Positions 8,379 to 17,899 of a stretch of 64,000 nucleotides of DNA are shown piece after piece. Below the pieces are notes generated by a model. It did not search any database, was not told the origin of the DNA, and saw only the letters and a program-made list of their open reading frames with translations. This stretch comes from Jidongwangia harbinensis (GTDB taxonomy: Bacteria > Actinomycetota > Actinomycetes > Mycobacteriales > Micromonosporaceae). The position numbers and the translations under genes were made by a program. Numbering within the stretch: position 1 is the stretch's first letter; the number at the start of each line of letters is the position of its first letter. Where the stretch lies: assembly GCF_020216025.1 (NCBI RefSeq), contig NZ_JAIWNC010000003.1, positions 62,001 through 126,000 on the forward strand. The letters run 5' to 3'.

Positions 8379-9803
8379 TCAGCCGACTGCGCCCTCCATC
8401 TGGAGTTCGATGAGACGGTTCAGCTCGAGCGCGTACTCCATCGGGAGTTCCTTGGCGATCGGCTCGATGAAGCCACGCACGATCATCGCCATGGCCTCGT
8501 CCTCGGTCAGGCCGCGGCTCATCAGGTAGAAGAGCTGATCGTCGCTGATCTTGGACACGGTCGCCTCGTGACCCATCGCGACGTCGTCCTCGCGGATGTC
8601 GACGTACGGGTAGGTGTCCGAGCGGGAGATGGTGTCGACCAGCAGCGCGTCGCACTTGACCGTGCTGGCGCTGTGGTGCGAGCCCTCCATGACCTGCACC
8701 AGGCCGCGGTACGAGGTGCGGCCGCCGCCCCGGGCGATCGACTTCGAGATGATCGTCGAGGAGGTGTGCGGCGCGGCGTGCACCATCTTGGCGCCGGCGT
8801 CCTGGTGCTGGCCCTCGCCGGCCATCGCGACCGAGAGCACCTCGCCCTTGGCGTGCGCGCCGGTCATGTAGACGGCCGGGTACTTCATCGTCACCTTGGA
8901 ACCGATGTTGCCGTCCACCCACTCCATGGTCGCGCCCTCTTCGCAGGTGGCGCGCTTGGTGACCAGGTTGTAGACGTTGTTCGACCAGTTCTGGATGGTG
9001 GTGTACCGGCAGCGGGCGTTCTTCTTGACGATGATCTCGACGACCGCCGAGTGCAGCGAGTCGGACGAGTAGATCGGCGCGGTGCAGCCCTCGACGTAGT
9101 GCACGTACGCGCCCTCGTCGACGATGATCAGGGTCCGCTCGAACTGGCCCATGTTCTCCGTGTTGATCCGGAAGTAGGCCTGCAGCGGGATGTCGACGTG
9201 CACGCCCTTCGGCACGTAGATGAACGAGCCACCCGACCACACGCTGGTGTTCAGCGCGGCGAACTTGTTGTCGCCGACCGGGATGACCGTGCCGAAGTAC
9301 TCCTTGAAGATGTCCTCGTGCTCCTTGAGGGCCGTGTCGGTGTCCAGGAACAGGACGCCCTGCTCCTCGAGGTCCTCGCGGATCTTGTGGTAGACGACCT
9401 CGGACTCGTACTGGGCGGCCACGCCGGAGACCAGGCGCTGCTTCTCCGCCTCGGGGATGCCGAGCTTGTCGTACGTGTTCTTGATGTCCGCCGGCAGGTC
9501 GTCCCAGGAGGCCGCCTGCTTCTCGGTGGAGCGCACGAAGTACTTGATGTTCTGGAAGTCGATGCCGGTGAGGTCGGCGCCCCAGTTCGGCATGGGCTTG
9601 CGGTCGAACAGGCGCAGGCCCTTGAGCCGCAGATCGAGCATCCACTGCGGTTCGCTCTTCAGCGCGGAGATGTTGCGCACCACGGCCTCGGACAGTCCGC
9701 GCTGGGCGGTCGCCCCGGCGGTGTCGGCGTCGGCCCAGCCGTATTCGTACTTGCCCAGGGCGGCGAGGTGCTCTTCCTGAGTGGTGACGATCTGGTCGGT
9801 CAT
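8379..9803 (-). CDS. sufB: SufB, Fe-S scaffold subunit
   Basis: A 474-residue SufB, the main scaffold on which new Fe-S clusters form. Conserved blocks include [28 protein letters not shown] (about residues 195-220), [21 protein letters not shown] with the conserved cysteine, and the C-terminal [22 protein letters not shown]. Length agrees with the family (470-480). The start overlaps the sufR stop by ATGA, so sufR and the assembly genes form one transcription unit that SufR can control. Confidence 0.97.
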   Translation of the reverse strand: MTDQIVTTQEEHLAALGKYEYGWADADTAGATAQRGLSEAVVRNISALKSEPQWMLDLRLKGLRLFDRKPMPNWGADLTGIDFQNIKYFVRSTEKQAASWDDLPADIKNTYDKLGIPEAEKQRLVSGVAAQYESEVVYHKIREDLEEQGVLFLDTDTALKEHEDIFKEYFGTVIPVGDNKFAALNTSVWSGGSFIYVPKGVHVDIPLQAYFRINTENMGQFERTLIIVDEGAYVHYVEGCTAPIYSSDSLHSAVVEIIVKKNARCRYTTIQNWSNNVYNLVTKRATCEEGATMEWVDGNIGSKVTMKYPAVYMTGAHAKGEVLSVAMAGEGQHQDAGAKMVHAAPHTSSTIISKSIARGGGRTSYRGLVQVMEGSHHSASTVKCDALLVDTISRSDTYPYVDIREDDVAMGHEATVSKISDDQLFYLMSRGLTEDEAMAMIVRGFIEPIAKELPMEYALELNRLIELQMEGAVG

Positions 9804-10567
9804 ATCTGTGTCCTAACCGTGGTTGCGGCGTTGAGTCCGGCCTTCAGTCCGGCCTTGGGCGGCGGGTGGGGCGGTCGGACGGGTGCCGGTCCCGGGATGT
9901 GCGTGGTGCACACCCCGTCGCCGTGCGCGATGGTGGCGAGACGCTGCACGTGGGTGCCGATGAGCCGCGAGATGACCGCGGTCTCGGCGTCGCACAGCTG
10001 GGGGAACTCGGCGGCCACGTGCGCCACCGGGCAGTGGTGCTGGCACAGCTGCCCGCCGGACGCGATCGCGGTCGCGTTGGCAGCGTAGCCCTCGGCGGTC
10101 AGCGCCTCGGCGAGCGCCTCCGCCCGGGCGATCGGGTCGTCGCCGGCCGACCGCATGGCGGCCCGGCAGCGCTCCTCCAGCGCGGAGACCTGAGCGGCGG
10201 CGAACTCGCCGACCGCCTGGTCGCCGCCGCGCTCGGCGATCCAGCGCAGGGCGGCGGTGGCGATGCCGTCGTAGAAGTGCGGAAAGCCCTCGCGGGCCGC
10301 GGCGGTGAGCACGAACGCCTTGGCCGGGCGGCCCCGGCCGCGCGGACCGGTGGTGCGGGCGTCGCGGACCTCGACCAGGTTGTCGGCGAGCATGGCGTCG
10401 AGGTGCTTGCGGATGGCCGCGGGGCTGAGCCCGAGCTGCGCGCCGAGTTCGGCCGCGGTGGCCGCGCCGCGCTCCAGCAGGAGCTGGGCGACCCGGTCCC
10501 GGGTGCGCCCGTCCGGGGCGGCGGCATTCGCCACCACACCACTCCGGGACAGCACCTCGTATTTCAC
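9800..10567 (-). CDS. sufR: SufR, Fe-S-sensing repressor of the suf operon
   Basis: A 255-residue regulator with an N-terminal winged helix-turn-helix ([24 protein letters not shown], about residues 32-56). Its C-terminal cysteine cluster is spaced C-x3-C-x12-C (CQHHC...LC). This is the spacing I recall for the [4Fe-4S] ligands of Streptomyces SufR. A fourth cysteine follows about 40 residues later. Such proteins repress suf when clusters are plentiful and release DNA when the cluster is lost. The GTG at 10567 was chosen because it leaves 80 bases for the divergent promoters and sits at the predicted transcription start; a GTG at 10624 is possible but would leave only 23. Confidence 0.9.
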   Translation of the reverse strand: MKYEVLSRSGVVANAAAPDGRTRDRVAQLLLERGAATAAELGAQLGLSPAAIRKHLDAMLADNLVEVRDARTTGPRGRGRPAKAFVLTAAAREGFPHFYDGIATAALRWIAERGGDQAVGEFAAAQVSALEERCRAAMRSAGDDPIARAEALAEALTAEGYAANATAIASGGQLCQHHCPVAHVAAEFPQLCDAETAVISRLIGTHVQRLATIAHGDGVCTTHIPGPAPVRPPHPPPKAGLKAGLNAATTVRTQI

Positions 10568-10574
10568 TACGGCA

Positions 10575-10603
10575 ACGTTACGTATTTCCGGGGGCACCCG
10601 CAA
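10575..10603 (-). promoter_or_regulatory. Probable promoter of the suf operon, leaderless
   Basis: On the reverse strand a -35-like TTGCGG (10598-10603) and a -10-like TAACGT (10575-10580) are separated by exactly 17 bases. The predicted transcription start falls at or next to the sufR GTG, so the mRNA would be leaderless. The -10 box is centred on the palindrome AACGTT, a possible SufR contact. Recognised by eye only. Confidence 0.4.
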
Positions 10604-10647
10604 ACCGGCGTGCCGGTGATCCACGACACGGCCGTACCATCACCGGG

Positions 10648-11583
10648 GTGAAGCGTTCTCTGCTGCGCCCGCTGGCGTTCGCGTCCCTGGTGGCCAACGC
10701 CGCCCTGATCGTCACCGGCGCAGCGGTCCGGCTCACCAAGTCCGGCCTGGGCTGCCCGACCTGGCCGCGGTGCACCGAGACGTCGTACACCACGACCGCC
10801 GAGATGGGCGTGCACGGCGTGATCGAGTTCGGCAACCGGCTGCTCACTTTCGTGCTGGCCGCCATCGCGCTGGCCTGCTTCGTGGCGGCGCTGCGCGAAC
10901 GGCCCCGCCGGCGGTCACTGGTGCTGCTGGCGCTCGCGGTCGGGCTGGGCATCCCCGGCCAGGGCGTGATCGGCGGCATCACGGTCCTCACCGACCTCAA
11001 TCCGTGGGTGGTCGGGCTGCACTTCCTGCTCTCCATGGCGCTGGTCGCCGGCGCGTACGCCCTCTGGAAACGCGCCGGCGAGGGCGACGGCCCGGCCCGG
11101 TCGCTGGTGCCCGGCCCGCTGCGTACGCTGGCCCGCCTGACCGCCCTGGTCAGCGCCGCGGTGATCGTGCTCGGGGTGGTCGTCACCGGCAGCGGCCCGC
11201 ACGCCGGCGACGCGGACGCCAAGCGCAACGGCCTGGACCCGGCCACCGTCTCGCAGGCGCATGCCGACCTGGTGTTCCTGCTGATCGGCCTGTCGGTGGC
11301 GCTGTGGTTCGCGCTGCGTGCGGTGGGCGCGCCGGCCGCCGCGGTCCGGGCCGCCGGGGTACTGGTCCTGGTGGAACTCGGCCAGGGCCTGATCGGGTTC
11401 GTGCAGTACTTCACCCAGTTGCCGGTGCTGCTGGTGGGCGCACACATGCTGGGCGCCGCGCTGGTCTGGATCGCCACCCTGGCCGCGCTGCGCAGCCTGC
11501 GGGTACGCCCGGCCGTCGCGGATCCGGAGCCGCCCTCGGACGCCACGCCGGCGTCCCCGCAGCCGGTCGCCGCGGCGCGCTGA
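10648..11583 (+). CDS. ctaA: Heme A synthase, CtaA/COX15 family
   Basis: A 311-residue, eight-helix membrane protein that oxidises the C8 methyl of heme O to give heme A for cytochrome aa3 oxidase. The first periplasmic loop holds a cysteine pair (GCPTWPRC, about residues 32-39). Candidate heme-ligand histidines are in MGVHGVIEFGNR, GLHFLLSM, QAHADLVFL and VGAHMLGAAL. Starts with GTG at 10648, divergent from sufR. The partner heme O synthase gene ctaB lies 3 kb away in the reverse direction. The C-terminal 20 residues are a proline/alanine-rich tail. Confidence 0.92.
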   Translation: MKRSLLRPLAFASLVANAALIVTGAAVRLTKSGLGCPTWPRCTETSYTTTAEMGVHGVIEFGNRLLTFVLAAIALACFVAALRERPRRRSLVLLALAVGLGIPGQGVIGGITVLTDLNPWVVGLHFLLSMALVAGAYALWKRAGEGDGPARSLVPGPLRTLARLTALVSAAVIVLGVVVTGSGPHAGDADAKRNGLDPATVSQAHADLVFLLIGLSVALWFALRAVGAPAAAVRAAGVLVLVELGQGLIGFVQYFTQLPVLLVGAHMLGAALVWIATLAALRSLRVRPAVADPEPPSDATPASPQPVAAAR

Positions 11584-11592
11584 CCGGACCGG

Positions 11593-12060
11593 TCACCGCG
11601 GCGCCACCGGCAGCGGGGACGCCGGTTTCAGCTCCTCCAGCCGCAGCAGCGTGGTGAGCCGCTGCGCGCCGCGGGTGGACAGCCGCACCAGCACCTGTTG
11701 CAGCTCCGCCACGTCCCGTGCCACCACCAGCAGCATCACGTCGATCTCGCCGGCCACCCAGTCCGCCGAGATGATCTGCGGCATGGCGCGCACCGCGTCC
11801 TCGAAGCCCTTGCTGGCCCGCGGCTCGTGCCGGGCGAGCGTCACCGACACGTAGACCTGCAGTGGAAAGCCCGCCTTCGCCGGATCCAGCCGGGCGGTGA
11901 TCCGGCGGACGACCCCGGACTCCTTGAGCCGGCGTACCCGGTTGAGCGTGCCGGCCGGCGACAGGCCGACCAGCCGGGCCAGGTCGACGTTGGTCCGGTC
12001 GGCATCCTCCTGCAGCTCGCGGAGCAGGATTAGGTCAACTTCATCAAGCTTCACCGCCAT
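11593..12060 (-). CDS. Lrp/AsnC family transcriptional regulator
   Basis: A 155-residue regulator with an N-terminal helix-turn-helix (RTNVDLARLVGLSPAGTLNRVRRLKESGVV, about 22-51) and a C-terminal RAM effector domain (VAGEIDVMLLVVARDVAELQQVL). Proteins of this family bind amino acids and often control a divergent transporter gene; here the divergent gene is an EamA-type exporter 70 bases away. A TATATT box 7 bases before the ATG suggests a leaderless mRNA. Effector unknown. Confidence 0.88.
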   Translation of the reverse strand: MAVKLDEVDLILLRELQEDADRTNVDLARLVGLSPAGTLNRVRRLKESGVVRRITARLDPAKAGFPLQVYVSVTLARHEPRASKGFEDAVRAMPQIISADWVAGEIDVMLLVVARDVAELQQVLVRLSTRGAQRLTTLLRLEELKPASPLPVAPR

Positions 12061-12063
12061 TCT

Positions 12064-12080
12064 GCTGAATATAGTTCAGC
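12064..12080. promoter_or_regulatory. Candidate Lrp operator
   Basis: The 17-bp sequence gctgaatatagttcagc is a perfect inverted repeat (6-bp arms, 5-bp AT-rich centre) in the 70-base space between the lrp and eamA genes, and is the most AT-rich spot nearby. It covers the putative -10 box (TATATT) of the lrp gene on the reverse strand. Size and placement fit an autoregulatory Lrp/AsnC site. Confidence 0.5.
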
Positions 12081-12130
12081 CGATCGCTCCATGGATCTCA
12101 CGATCGCCAGAACCGTGGAGCATCGACCCC

Positions 12131-13351
12131 ATGCGTACCGATCGTCGTTCCACCCTGCTCGCCCTGGTCGCCTCCGGCCTGCTGTGGGGCACCACCGTCC
12201 CGCTCACCAAGGTCGCGCTGGCCGGCTGGGACCCGGCCTGGCTCACCGTGGCCCGGTTCACCCTGGCCGCGGCACCCCTCGCCTGGTGGGGGCGCCGGCA
12301 CCTGCGTGCCGCGGTCGCACCGGCCACGCTGGCCTGGGGCGCGATCGGGTACGGCGCGGTGATCGTGCTGCAGAACGCCGGCATCGCCCGGACCAGCGTC
12401 AGCCACGCGGCCCTGCTGGTCGGCACCACGCCGGTCCTGGTCGCGCTCGGCACCGTGGCCCTGGGCCGGGCCCGGGTCGGCGTCCCGTCCTGGCTGGGCT
12501 TCGCGGTCGCGCTGGCCGGGGTGGCGGTGATCGGCGGGCACGGCGGTGGCGGGTCGTCGGTCGGCGGCGACGCCCTGGTGTTCGCGTCGCTGCTGCTGGC
12601 CGCGGCGTTCCTGGTGGCCCAGCCGCGGATGCTCGCCGGACGCGACCCGGTCGCGCTCACCGCGGTACAGCTGACGGCCGGCGCGGCGGCGGCCCTCCCC
12701 GCCGCGCTGCTGACCGAGGGCGTACCGGCCACGGTTCCCGGCCTGCTGCCCACCGCCGCGATGGCCGGGCTGGCGGTCGGCGGGACGTTGCTGCCGTTCA
12801 CGTTGTTCGCCTGGGCACAGGCCCGGGTCTCGCCGGAGGTCGCGGGCGCGTTCCTCAATCTCGAGCCGCTGGTCGGCGTGGTCCTCGGAGCGGCGGCGTT
12901 CGGCGACCCGGTGGGCGCCGGACAGGTGGCCGGCGGGCTCGCCGTCCTGGCCGGCATCGCCCTCAACGCCACCGAGATGCTCGGCCGGCGGCGACCGGCG
13001 CTCCCGGCGCACACCGGGTCGCCGGTGCGCGCCTATCCGCGGCGGGAGCCCAGGCGCGCCACGACGGCGTCCGCCAGGCGCTCGGCGGAACCCGGTGCGT
13101 GCAGCAGGAACAGCGACGGCTCGGCCAGCTCCAGCTCGACCAGCATCGGCTCGCCGTCCGGTCCGGGGATCAGGTCCACCCGTGCGTACAGCAGGCGGTC
13201 CGCGCCGCCCGGCACGGCCGCCAGCACCCGCGCCGCGGTGGACAGCTCCGCCGGGGTGGGCGTCCGCGCGCTGATCTCCTCGCGGGTCTCCCGGGGGTCG
13301 AACTCACCGGAATCCGGACCGGTGAGCAGCGGCCCCTTGCGGATGCCGTGA
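12131..13351 (+). CDS. EamA-family (drug/metabolite) transporter with a C-terminal overlap extension
   Basis: Residues 1 to about 295 form a typical ten-helix DMT-superfamily exporter with two EamA repeats. The first contains LLWGTTVPLTKVAL and the second AQARVSPEVAGAFLNLEPLVGVVLGAAAFGD. The usual protein ends near residue 300, but this frame has no stop until 13351. That adds about 105 hydrophilic, Ser/Arg-rich residues that are antisense to the neighbouring ATP-grasp gene over 319 bases. The tail is probably meaningless read-through caused by loss of the original stop. ATG at 12131 begins the first helix. Substrate unknown. Confidence 0.75.
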   Translation: MRTDRRSTLLALVASGLLWGTTVPLTKVALAGWDPAWLTVARFTLAAAPLAWWGRRHLRAAVAPATLAWGAIGYGAVIVLQNAGIARTSVSHAALLVGTTPVLVALGTVALGRARVGVPSWLGFAVALAGVAVIGGHGGGGSSVGGDALVFASLLLAAAFLVAQPRMLAGRDPVALTAVQLTAGAAAALPAALLTEGVPATVPGLLPTAAMAGLAVGGTLLPFTLFAWAQARVSPEVAGAFLNLEPLVGVVLGAAAFGDPVGAGQVAGGLAVLAGIALNATEMLGRRRPALPAHTGSPVRAYPRREPRRATTASARRSAEPGACSRNSDGSASSSSTSIGSPSGPGIRSTRAYSRRSAPPGTAASTRAAVDSSAGVGVRALISSRVSRGSNSPESGPVSSGPLRMP

Positions 13352-13959
13352 CTGTAGGCGAGCCGCCCGTCGGAGTCGGGCAGGCACAGCACGGCGGTCT
13401 CCCCCGCGGTGTCCACCGCCGACAGGTACGGCTGGATCATCGTGTCCCGCCCGGCGGCGGCGAGCCGGGCCACGTGCGCGGCGGCCAGGTCACTCTGCTC
13501 GGGCAGCCGGTACCGCCCGGTGTCCTGGCTGTTGACGCTGATCGTGGGTTTGATGACCCACTCGCCGGCGGGCGGCGGCGTCCACCGCGTACCCGGGGTG
13601 ACGAACGCGGTCGGGGTGACCGGCAGGCCGGCCGCGGCCAGATCGCGCAGGTAGTGCTTGTCGGTGTTCCACTCGATCACATCCGCCGGGTTCGCCAGCC
13701 GGGGCACCCGGTGCGCCCAGGCGACGAACTCGTCCCGCCGCGCCGGATAGTCCCAGGGCGACCGGATCACCGCCAGGTCGTAGGCGTCCCAGTCGGCGTC
13801 CGGGTCGTCCCAGCGGACCGCGTCCACCCGCACGCCGCGCTCGCGGATCGCGTCCCGCAGCGGATGGTCGTCCAGCCACAGGTCGGGGAAGAGGTCGCTG
13901 GTGACGAGAGCGACCCGGGATTGCTCCCGGGTCGCAGGGTCGGATGGTGCTCGAGTCAT
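13033..13959 (-). CDS. ATP-grasp domain protein
   Basis: A 308-residue cytosolic protein with an ATP-grasp-type layout. It has an N-terminal Rossmann-like part (VALVTSDLFPDLWLDD), a middle part with AVIRSPWDYPARRDEF and NTDKHYLRDLAAAGLPVTPT, the ATP-binding lysine region EWVIKPTISVNSQDTGRY (about 165-182), and acidic metal-binding residues near the end (YARVDLIPGPDGEPMLVELELAEPSL). Such proteins ligate carboxylates to amines or thiols, in the style of glutathione synthetases. The ATG at 13959 was preferred to an upstream GTG that adds unrelated residues. The 3' end is overlapped by the convergent exporter frame. Confidence 0.78.
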   Translation of the reverse strand: MTRAPSDPATREQSRVALVTSDLFPDLWLDDHPLRDAIRERGVRVDAVRWDDPDADWDAYDLAVIRSPWDYPARRDEFVAWAHRVPRLANPADVIEWNTDKHYLRDLAAAGLPVTPTAFVTPGTRWTPPPAGEWVIKPTISVNSQDTGRYRLPEQSDLAAAHVARLAAAGRDTMIQPYLSAVDTAGETAVLCLPDSDGRLAYSHGIRKGPLLTGPDSGEFDPRETREEISARTPTPAELSTAARVLAAVPGGADRLLYARVDLIPGPDGEPMLVELELAEPSLFLLHAPGSAERLADAVVARLGSRRG

Positions 13960-14015
13960 GAGGGGACCGTATCGGCCGGCCGGCCGGGTTCCAGGTGATT
14001 TTCCGGCGGCCTCGG

Positions 14016-14309
14016 TCAGCGCGCCATGCTGCGCCGCGCCATCGACCGCCACAGGTCGTTACTGGGCCGCATCTGCTCCATGAGTTCGCGCTCCCACGCG
14101 TTCTCCACTTCCACGCCCGCGCCCTCGCACGCCTGCCGAGCCACGTCAGTGCCGTCGGCGAACTGGTCGGACCACTCGCCGTCCTCGCCGACCAGGACGA
14201 TGCGCGCGCCCCGCTTGCCGACGTACTCGATGACCGCCTTCGCGCCGCCGTGCCGGCCGGCGAACGACTTGATATCGGCGGTCAGTGTCGTATCGGAACC
14301 TTCTGCCAT
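14016..14309 (-). CDS. Small conserved-type protein of unknown function
   Basis: A 97-residue, acidic-to-neutral soluble protein that I do not recognise. It contains AGRHGGAKAVIEYVGKRGARIVLVGEDGEWSDQ, which suggests one helix followed by a beta hairpin, and ends with two copies of SMAR. No membrane segment or signal peptide is seen. Codon use (third-position G/C) supports a real gene, and a plausible promoter lies just upstream. It stands alone between the ATP-grasp gene and ctaB. Confidence 0.65.
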   Translation of the reverse strand: MAEGSDTTLTADIKSFAGRHGGAKAVIEYVGKRGARIVLVGEDGEWSDQFADGTDVARQACEGAGVEVENAWERELMEQMRPSNDLWRSMARRSMAR

Positions 14310-14344
14310 GACGCGAAGCGTATGCAGACGAAGACCCCTGACAA

Positions 14345-14373
14345 GTAGCCATCACGGTCTTTTGTGATGCCAA
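14345..14373 (-). promoter_or_regulatory. Possible promoter of the 97-residue protein gene
   Basis: On the reverse strand TTGGCA (14368-14373) and GGCTAC (14345-14350) are separated by 17 bases, about 36 bases before the ATG at 14309. It lies at the edge of an unusually AT-rich patch (about 14330-14440). Confidence 0.3.
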
Positions 14374-14524
14374 TTACCTGCAGGTTTAAGTTTCGATCAA
14401 ATTGGTATAGGACGATATTGTCCGAATTGTACGTGGGCGACGTTCGCCCGAAAGAGGCATCGACGCTCCCCCATCCGATACCGGCGCCTCGCCCCGGACG
14501 GGTGATGCCGGCCACCGGCGGCCG

Positions 14525-15487
14525 TCAGACCAGAGCGTCGACCGCGATCGCGATGAACAGGATCGTCAGGTACGTGACGGAGCCGTGGAACAACCGCATC
14601 GGCTGCGCCACCTTGCCGCGCCGGGAGCGGGTGTACAGCCGGACCGCCTCGTAGGTGAACAGCGCACCGGTCAGCAGCGCGGTGATGCCGTAGATCGGGC
14701 CGAGCCCGAGCGGCCAGGCGGCCAGCGACGCCACCACGGTGAGCCCGGTGAACAGCAGGATCTCCCCGTTCACCCGGCCGGCCGAGCGCACCACCGGCAG
14801 CATCGGGACGCCGGCCCGGGCGTAGTCGTCCTTGTATTTGATGGCAAGCGCGTAGAAATGCGGCATCTGCCAAAAGAACACAACCGCAAAAAGCGCCCAA
14901 CCCATCGGGGCGATCGAGCCGGTCACCGCGGCCCAGCCGATGAGCACCGGCGCGGCGCCGCAGACCCCGCCCCAGAACGTGTTCTGCGGGGTCCGGCGCT
15001 TGAGCCAGAGGGTGTAGACGACGTCGTAGTAGAAGATCGCGGCGGCGGTCATCGCGGTCGCCAGCCAGTTGGTGAACGCGGCCATCAGGATCAGCGAGAT
15101 CAGCGCCAGGGTGAGCCCGAAGATCAGTACCGCCCGCGGGGTGACCGAGTGCGCGGGCAGCGGGCGCCGCTTCGTCCGCCGCATCAGCTGGTCGATGTCG
15201 CGGTCGATGTAGCAGTTCAGCGCGCTCGCCGCGCCGGCCGCCAGGGAACCGCCGACCAGCACGATCAGGACCAGGCCCAGATCCGGCCAGCCACCCGCCG
15301 CGACCATCATCGCCGGCACCGTGGTGACCAGGAGCAGCTCGACGATCCGCGGCTTGGTCAACGAGACGTACGCCCGGATCACGCCCGCGATGTCGCGGCG
15401 GGATGCCGAACGGACTGCCGTTCGCGGGGCCGCTTGCCGAAGCCCCGGCGACCGCCCCTGAACGGGACGCTCGGTGATCATGCTCAC
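14525..15487 (-). CDS. ctaB: Heme O synthase (protoheme IX farnesyltransferase)
   Basis: A 320-residue membrane prenyltransferase that adds a farnesyl group to heme B, giving heme O, the substrate of CtaA. The two aspartate-rich metal/diphosphate motifs are present: [20 protein letters not shown] in the first cytoplasmic loop and [16 protein letters not shown] in the second. About nine hydrophobic helices follow the UbiA pattern. The GTG at 15487 has GGAAGG with good spacing; an ATG two codons later is the alternative. It is divergent from tkt across 271 bases. Confidence 0.93.
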   Translation of the reverse strand: MSMITERPVQGRSPGLRQAAPRTAVRSASRRDIAGVIRAYVSLTKPRIVELLLVTTVPAMMVAAGGWPDLGLVLIVLVGGSLAAGAASALNCYIDRDIDQLMRRTKRRPLPAHSVTPRAVLIFGLTLALISLILMAAFTNWLATAMTAAAIFYYDVVYTLWLKRRTPQNTFWGGVCGAAPVLIGWAAVTGSIAPMGWALFAVVFFWQMPHFYALAIKYKDDYARAGVPMLPVVRSAGRVNGEILLFTGLTVVASLAAWPLGLGPIYGITALLTGALFTYEAVRLYTRSRRGKVAQPMRLFHGSVTYLTILFIAIAVDALV

Positions 15488-15758
15488 GGACAGCCACCTT
15501 CCGGCATCGGCACGGACCAGCACAACGGCCGTTGCCGGCAGACACCGGCGGCACGCTCGCACAGACTACGCGCAGCCAACGGGGCTGATCGGGCGACCCG
15601 TCACCGGTGCAGGGAGTCACATCCGGGTCCGGGGGGCCCGTACCGTCGTCCGCTCTCAGCGTATGGGCCTGCGCGGTTCCGGCGACGGGGGTTTACCGCT
15701 ACTCGCTAGGGTCAACTGCATAGTGTTCCGCTAACCAGGCCCCGAGGAGCGCGACGAC

Positions 15759-17888
15759 GTGGCTGCCCATGATCCCGATCTGAACTGGTCCGACCTCGAC
15801 AAGCGGGCGGTCGACACCGTCCGGGTGTTGGCGATGGATGCCGTCGAGAAGGCCGGCAACGGTCACCCCGGCACCGCGATGAGCCTCGCACCCGCCGCAT
15901 ACCTGCTGTTCAACCGCGTGATGCGGCACGACCCGACGGACCCCAACTGGGCCGGCCGGGACCGCTTCGTGCTCTCCTGCGGTCACTCCAGCCTCACCCT
16001 CTACATCCAGCTGTATCTGGCCGGCTACGGCCTGACCCTGGATGACCTCGCCTCGCTGCGGCAGTGGGAGTCGCTCACCCCGGGTCACCCCGAGCACGGG
16101 CACACCCCGGGCGTCGAGACCACCACCGGCCCGCTCGGCCAGGGCGTCGGCAACGCGGTCGGGATGGCGATGGCCGCCCGCCGCGAGCGCGGACTGTTCG
16201 ATCCGGAGAGTGACCCCGGTGCCTCCCCGTTCGACCACTACATCTGGTCGATCGCGTCGGACGGTGACATCGAGGAGGGCGTCAGCCACGAGGCCAGCGC
16301 CATCGCCGCGGTGCAGAAGCTGGGCAACCTCACGCTGATCTACGACGACAACGAGATCTCGATCGAGGACGACACCCGGATCGCCAAGAACGAGGACGTG
16401 GCGGCCCGGTACGCCGCGTACGGCTGGCACGTGCAGACCGTCGACTGGCGCGCCGGCCACGCCGACCAGGGCGACTACCACGAGGACGTGGAGGCGCTGT
16501 ACGCCGCGCTGCTGGCCGCCAAGGCGGAGACCGAGCGGCCCTCGTTCATCGTGCTGCGCACCATCATCGGCTGGCCCGCGCCGAACAAGCAAAACACCGG
16601 CAAGATCCACGGCTCGGCGCTCGGTGCCGACGAGGTCGCCGCCACCAAGGAGTTGCTCGGCTTCGACCCGCAGCAGAACTTCCAGGTGGACGAGAAGGTG
16701 CTGGCACACGCCCGCGAGGTGGTCGGCCGCGGCCGCGCCGCGCACGCCGAGTGGGACAAGGCCTTCGACGCCTGGACGGCGGCCAACGACGAGGCCCGCA
16801 AGCTGTACGACCGGATGTCCACCCGGACGCTGCCGGACCAGTGGTTCGCCGCGCTGCCGGAGTTCCCGGCCGACGCCAAGGGGGTCGCCACCCGCGCCGC
16901 GTCCGGCAAGGTGCTGGAGGCCCTCGCGCCGGTCCTGCCGGAGCTGTGGGGCGGCTCGGCCGACCTCGCGGAGAGCAACAACACCACGATGAAGGGCGAG
17001 CCGTCGTTCATCCCCACCGAGTACGCCACCAAGGCGTTCCCGGGCCACGAGTACGGCCGCACGCTGCACTTCGGCATCCGTGAGCACGGCATGGGCGCGA
17101 TCATGAACGGCATCGCGCTGCACGGCGGCACCCGGGTCTACGGCGGCACGTTCCTGGTGTTCAGCGACTACATGCGCGGCGCCGTCCGGCTCGCCGCCCT
17201 GATGAAGCTGCCGGTGACGTTCGTCTGGACGCACGACTCGATCGGCCTCGGCGAGGACGGTCCCACGCACCAGCCGATCGAGCACCTCACCGCACTGCGG
17301 GCCATCCACGGCCTGGACGTGGTGCGCCCGGCCGACGCCAACGAGACCGCCTGGGCCTGGCGTGGCGCGCTGGAGCACACCGACCGGCCGACCGCGCTCG
17401 CGCTCAGCCGGCAGAACCTCCCGACCATCGACCGCACGAAGTACGCCAGCGCCGAGGGCGTCCTCAAGGGCGGTTACATCGTCTCCGAGGCGGCCGGCGG
17501 CGAGCCGAAGGTGATCCTCATCGGCACCGGCTCGGAGCTGCAGCACTGCCTGGTCGCCCAGGAGCGGCTGGAGGAGCAGGGCACGCCCACCCGGGTGGTC
17601 TCCATGCCGTGCCAGGAGTGGTTCTTCGAGCAGGACACCTCGTACCAGCAGCAGGTGTTGCCGCGCGGGGTCAAGGCGCGGGTCAGCGTCGAGGCCGGTG
17701 TGCGGATGAGCTGGGACCGGCTGCTCGGCGAGGCCGGCGAGGCGGTCAGCATCGAGCACTACGGCGCCAGCGCCCCGGCACCCATCCTGTTCCAGCAGTT
17801 CGGGTTCACCGCGGACAACGTGGTGGCCAAGGCCAACGCCGTCCTCGCCAAGGTCGGCGAAATCACCGGTCACACGACCGGGAACTGA
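15759..17888 (+). CDS. tkt: Transketolase
   Basis: A 709-residue thiamine-diphosphate enzyme of the non-oxidative pentose phosphate pathway, moving two-carbon units between sugar phosphates. The ThDP/Mg motif is [14 protein letters not shown] (about residue 167), with the N-terminal [14 protein letters not shown] and the pyrimidine-domain [19 protein letters not shown] both intact. The GTG at 15759 is preceded by GAGGA with 8-base spacing. It is followed 11 bases later by tal, forming a two-gene operon that ends at a terminator. Confidence 0.97.
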   Translation: MAAHDPDLNWSDLDKRAVDTVRVLAMDAVEKAGNGHPGTAMSLAPAAYLLFNRVMRHDPTDPNWAGRDRFVLSCGHSSLTLYIQLYLAGYGLTLDDLASLRQWESLTPGHPEHGHTPGVETTTGPLGQGVGNAVGMAMAARRERGLFDPESDPGASPFDHYIWSIASDGDIEEGVSHEASAIAAVQKLGNLTLIYDDNEISIEDDTRIAKNEDVAARYAAYGWHVQTVDWRAGHADQGDYHEDVEALYAALLAAKAETERPSFIVLRTIIGWPAPNKQNTGKIHGSALGADEVAATKELLGFDPQQNFQVDEKVLAHAREVVGRGRAAHAEWDKAFDAWTAANDEARKLYDRMSTRTLPDQWFAALPEFPADAKGVATRAASGKVLEALAPVLPELWGGSADLAESNNTTMKGEPSFIPTEYATKAFPGHEYGRTLHFGIREHGMGAIMNGIALHGGTRVYGGTFLVFSDYMRGAVRLAALMKLPVTFVWTHDSIGLGEDGPTHQPIEHLTALRAIHGLDVVRPADANETAWAWRGALEHTDRPTALALSRQNLPTIDRTKYASAEGVLKGGYIVSEAAGGEPKVILIGTGSELQHCLVAQERLEEQGTPTRVVSMPCQEWFFEQDTSYQQQVLPRGVKARVSVEAGVRMSWDRLLGEAGEAVSIEHYGASAPAPILFQQFGFTADNVVAKANAVLAKVGEITGHTTGN

Positions 17889-17899
17889 GAGGTATCGCG

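Noticed and set aside
7386..10088. 900-residue open frame on the plus strand
   Set aside because: It is antisense to sufB, sufD and sufR, which are clear genes; the translation is Val/Gly/Arg/His-rich with no domain. High GC makes long antisense frames common.
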